A DNA stretch of 20,141 nt from NCBI GenBank assembly GCA_000277445.1, contig AJWJ01000447.1, positions 1-20,141 of the forward strand. Direction: 5' to 3'. The translations under genes and the position numbers were made by a program. The stretch comes from Polysphondylium violaceum (lineage: Eukaryota > Evosea > Eumycetozoa > Dictyosteliales > Dictyosteliaceae). Position 1 is the stretch's first letter; the number at the start of each line of letters is the position of its first letter. The notes beneath the pieces are model-generated. The model saw nothing but the letters and a program-made list of their open reading frames with translations, was not told the origin of the DNA and made no database searches. Below are positions 18,418 through 20,141 of this stretch, piece by piece.

Positions 18418-19686
18418 TTAGAAAATAATTTGATCAATTTTGCTAGAGACACAAATAGTGACCCCGATTAAAACAAATAGCATACCTAAATAAGATTCTT
18501 GATTTAAGGTCAAGGTCAGTAAAATAAAATCACAGAAATACGACGATTTTTTATGTGAGTGAGAGAAAGTAACTGTGTGATTATGTATAGTGTGTGTGAA
18601 AATAACAAGACACCAAATTAAATAAAAAAGTCTCGAGAAAATCACAGCCGCACAAAAAATATTTCTTTAAAAAGTGAGCAGAAATAAAAATGGGATTTGT
18701 ATGGATGAAATCATGGCATAAATAAATATCTGCGTGGTGCAAAAAAAAAATAGAGTGTGACCAAAAACAGAAAAAAATTGTTAAGAAAAAAAAAAATAAA
18801 AATACGTACTACCACCCAGTGATTTCTCACCAAGAATCATAGACATCAATGAGGTGAACAGAAAAGTTAGGGAATTTGAAATAGGCACCACAAGGGATAT
18901 ATCTATTGATTATTACATACCACCAATGGTTGTTTGATGTTAGTATAGTGAAAGGTTTTTTTTTAGCATCGCCTCTCACATTTACCCCTCCCACACTTTA
19001 TCATCATCCTCTTGGTGTGAGAACCAACTCGGAAACAAAACAAAATATCACCACACACTCTTTCAAAGAATGATTTTTTCATTTTTTTGTGTGGCCCCAA
19101 AATCAATCATTTTTGGTTATTTTCTCGTAGTTTTTGGAATAATCTTTGCAGCTTTGTTGTTGGATGATGAGAGGAGTGTTTTTGGAGAGATAAGGCTTAT
19201 GTTTGAGGAGGTGTTTGCTAAAATAGTGAGAAGATAGTATGCAGGCTTATCTTACCTGTTTGACTTAATGTGTAAAAGAAAACAACTGATCCACTGAGAT
19301 TGATAAGCATTGGAATGGCATACTAATGTGTGTTTTGATCAAAATTATAATCATTGAATTCACCATCACCAATAAGTTTATGTAATTTAGTTATAATGAG
19401 TATGTTTGTTTTTGTAGATGAATAATAGATAGTAAACACATACACTTGGTCTAGTCCATAAATAAATAAACTCGTAAATAATTTGAAGAATGGCGTTATC
19501 TTTTTTTACTTGATTAACACCAACAGCACCTCTTTTAATCAAAGGGTTGGTTCCACCCCAAATGAAACCTACGAGGATTAAGCTCAAGATATTATCTATA
19601 ATAATAAGGATTCATTCAAGTAATTATCAGTATACTCAATATTATGATTTTTACATAGTTTATTTAGAATCCTTACACAAATTCAT
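18418..19686 (-). CDS. TMEM234-family small multi-pass membrane protein
   Basis: Five exons on the minus strand: 19686-19677, 19595-19444, 19322-19256, 18902-18810 and 18497-18418 (133 residues). The phases agree and each join restores the family pattern. Exon 1 is only 10 bases (ATG AAT TTG T). Conserved blocks, compared from memory with human TMEM234, are LILVGFIWGGTNPLIKRGAV (human WGGTQPLLKRAS), YAIPMLINLSGSVVFFYTLS (human YLMPFLLNQSGSLLYYLTL), DISLVVPISNSLTFLFT (human DLTLAVPICNSLAIIFT), ILGEKSLGGKSYLGM and LFVLIGVTICVSS. Four hydrophobic segments match the family's four-helix topology, related to drug/metabolite-transporter proteins. The cellular role of TMEM234 is poorly known. Introns 3 and 4 are long for this window (353 and 312 bp). 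The human protein has a longer C-terminal tail, lacking here. Confidence 0.92.
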
Positions 19687-20141
19687 TATAAGTAGGTGAA
19701 TTTTGTATTTAAAATTTTTTAAAAATTCAAATAGATGAAATTTTTTTTCAACAAATTTTATTTAAAGAGTGGAACAATACGCAGTACGTCAGAAGATAAT
19801 CATTATACACAAATTTATACATATCGTGCATTCGACAAGATTGCTCAAGAACATCAATCTTTTCCAATCAAAGATTGACCAGTCAAAATCAATGGAGATT
19901 AAAATTTTGATCGCGAAATAATTATAATGCCATGCTTTGTCGAATGGACATTTGCCCAAGTCGAGCTAAGGGTTGAATAGGGTGCATCCCGAGGTGAAGC
20001 TAAATTTTTTGTTTTAATTAGGATGTAGACAATTGCCACTCTGTATATTGCCCCTTTGAGGATAAATTTTTATCAGTAATTAAAAATAACTTTGTATCAA
20101 CAAGGGATTAAAAATAAGTTCCTGTAAATTTTGGTCCAATT
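19687..20141. other. Terminal spacer with nested inverted repeats
   Basis: This is upstream of the TMEM234-family gene and runs to the window edge. I find no supportable gene; only very short open frames occur. The part at 19828-20000 is richer in G and C than the surrounding spacer. It contains a 10-bp inverted repeat (19829-19838 with 19937-19946) enclosing two smaller hairpins (19854-19878 and 19883-19910). It could be a structured RNA, a mobile-element relic or chance. Confidence 0.4.

Noticed and set aside
19768-19800. U6 snRNA-like words (TGGAACAATAC ... AGAAGATAATC)
   Set aside because: The essential ACAGAGA box and the rest of U6 are missing; likely chance.
19975-20010. tRNA-like B-box in the G/C-richer patch near the right end
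   Set aside because: No cloverleaf can be drawn and the GGTTCRANYCC core is not matched.
19922-20015. Short plus-strand frame MPCFVEWTFAQVELRVE followed by GASRGEAKFF
   Set aside because: Only 17 codons before a stop; protein-like by eye but without a family, start context or length to support a gene.

Overview
The window looks like nuclear DNA of a social amoeba (Dictyostelia). By eye it is strongly AT-rich. Genes are compact and cut by short AT-rich introns with GTAAGT/GTATGT-type donors. Start codons sit in A-rich context, and unrelated proteins carry long Asn, Ser/Thr and Gln runs. The spacers contain more G/T-rich patches (such as TGTGGGTGA) than I would expect from Dictyostelium discoideum, so another dictyostelid is more likely. 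The species is not identified. I see no rRNA, tRNA, CRISPR array, virus-like element or intact transposon.

Layout. At 1-1031 there is a gene-free upstream region, then a two-finger zinc-finger gene (+, 1032-1682). It ends tail to tail with, and overlaps by 15 bp, the meiotic MutS homologue MSH4 (-, 4732-1668, four exons). Head to head with MSH4 is an unrecognised gene with a C2HC finger and seven 11-residue repeats (+, 5190-6743). Just downstream lies a broken 3' copy (6856-7419) of an ATP-grasp-like gene whose intact form is at 8573-9901. A probable tiny two-exon gene (-, 8023-7645) lies between the two copies. After the intact gene comes a decayed copy of the MSH4 5' end and promoter (about 10150-10730). 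Then follow a predicted GPI-anchored cell-surface protein (+, 11210-12111), two large unrecognised dictyostelid-type proteins on the minus strand (14326-12251 and 17950-14733), and a five-exon TMEM234-family membrane protein (-, 19686-18418). The last 450 bp hold no gene I can support, but contain nested inverted repeats.

How the parts relate. The genes are ordinary, mostly unrelated cellular genes and do not form one pathway. The most notable structure is in 4.3-10.7 kb. Fragments of both MSH4 (5' end and promoter) and the ATP-grasp-like gene (3' third) occur twice, all in their original strand orientation. The two pairs have diverged to very different degrees, so there was more than one rearrangement. 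The broken ATP-grasp-like fragment is joined in frame to sequence that follows the stop codon of the 5190-6743 gene. The MSH4 promoter copy is better preserved than the coding stub beside it. Multi-exon models were built by hand from splice signals, reading frame and remembered family sequences; no database search was run.
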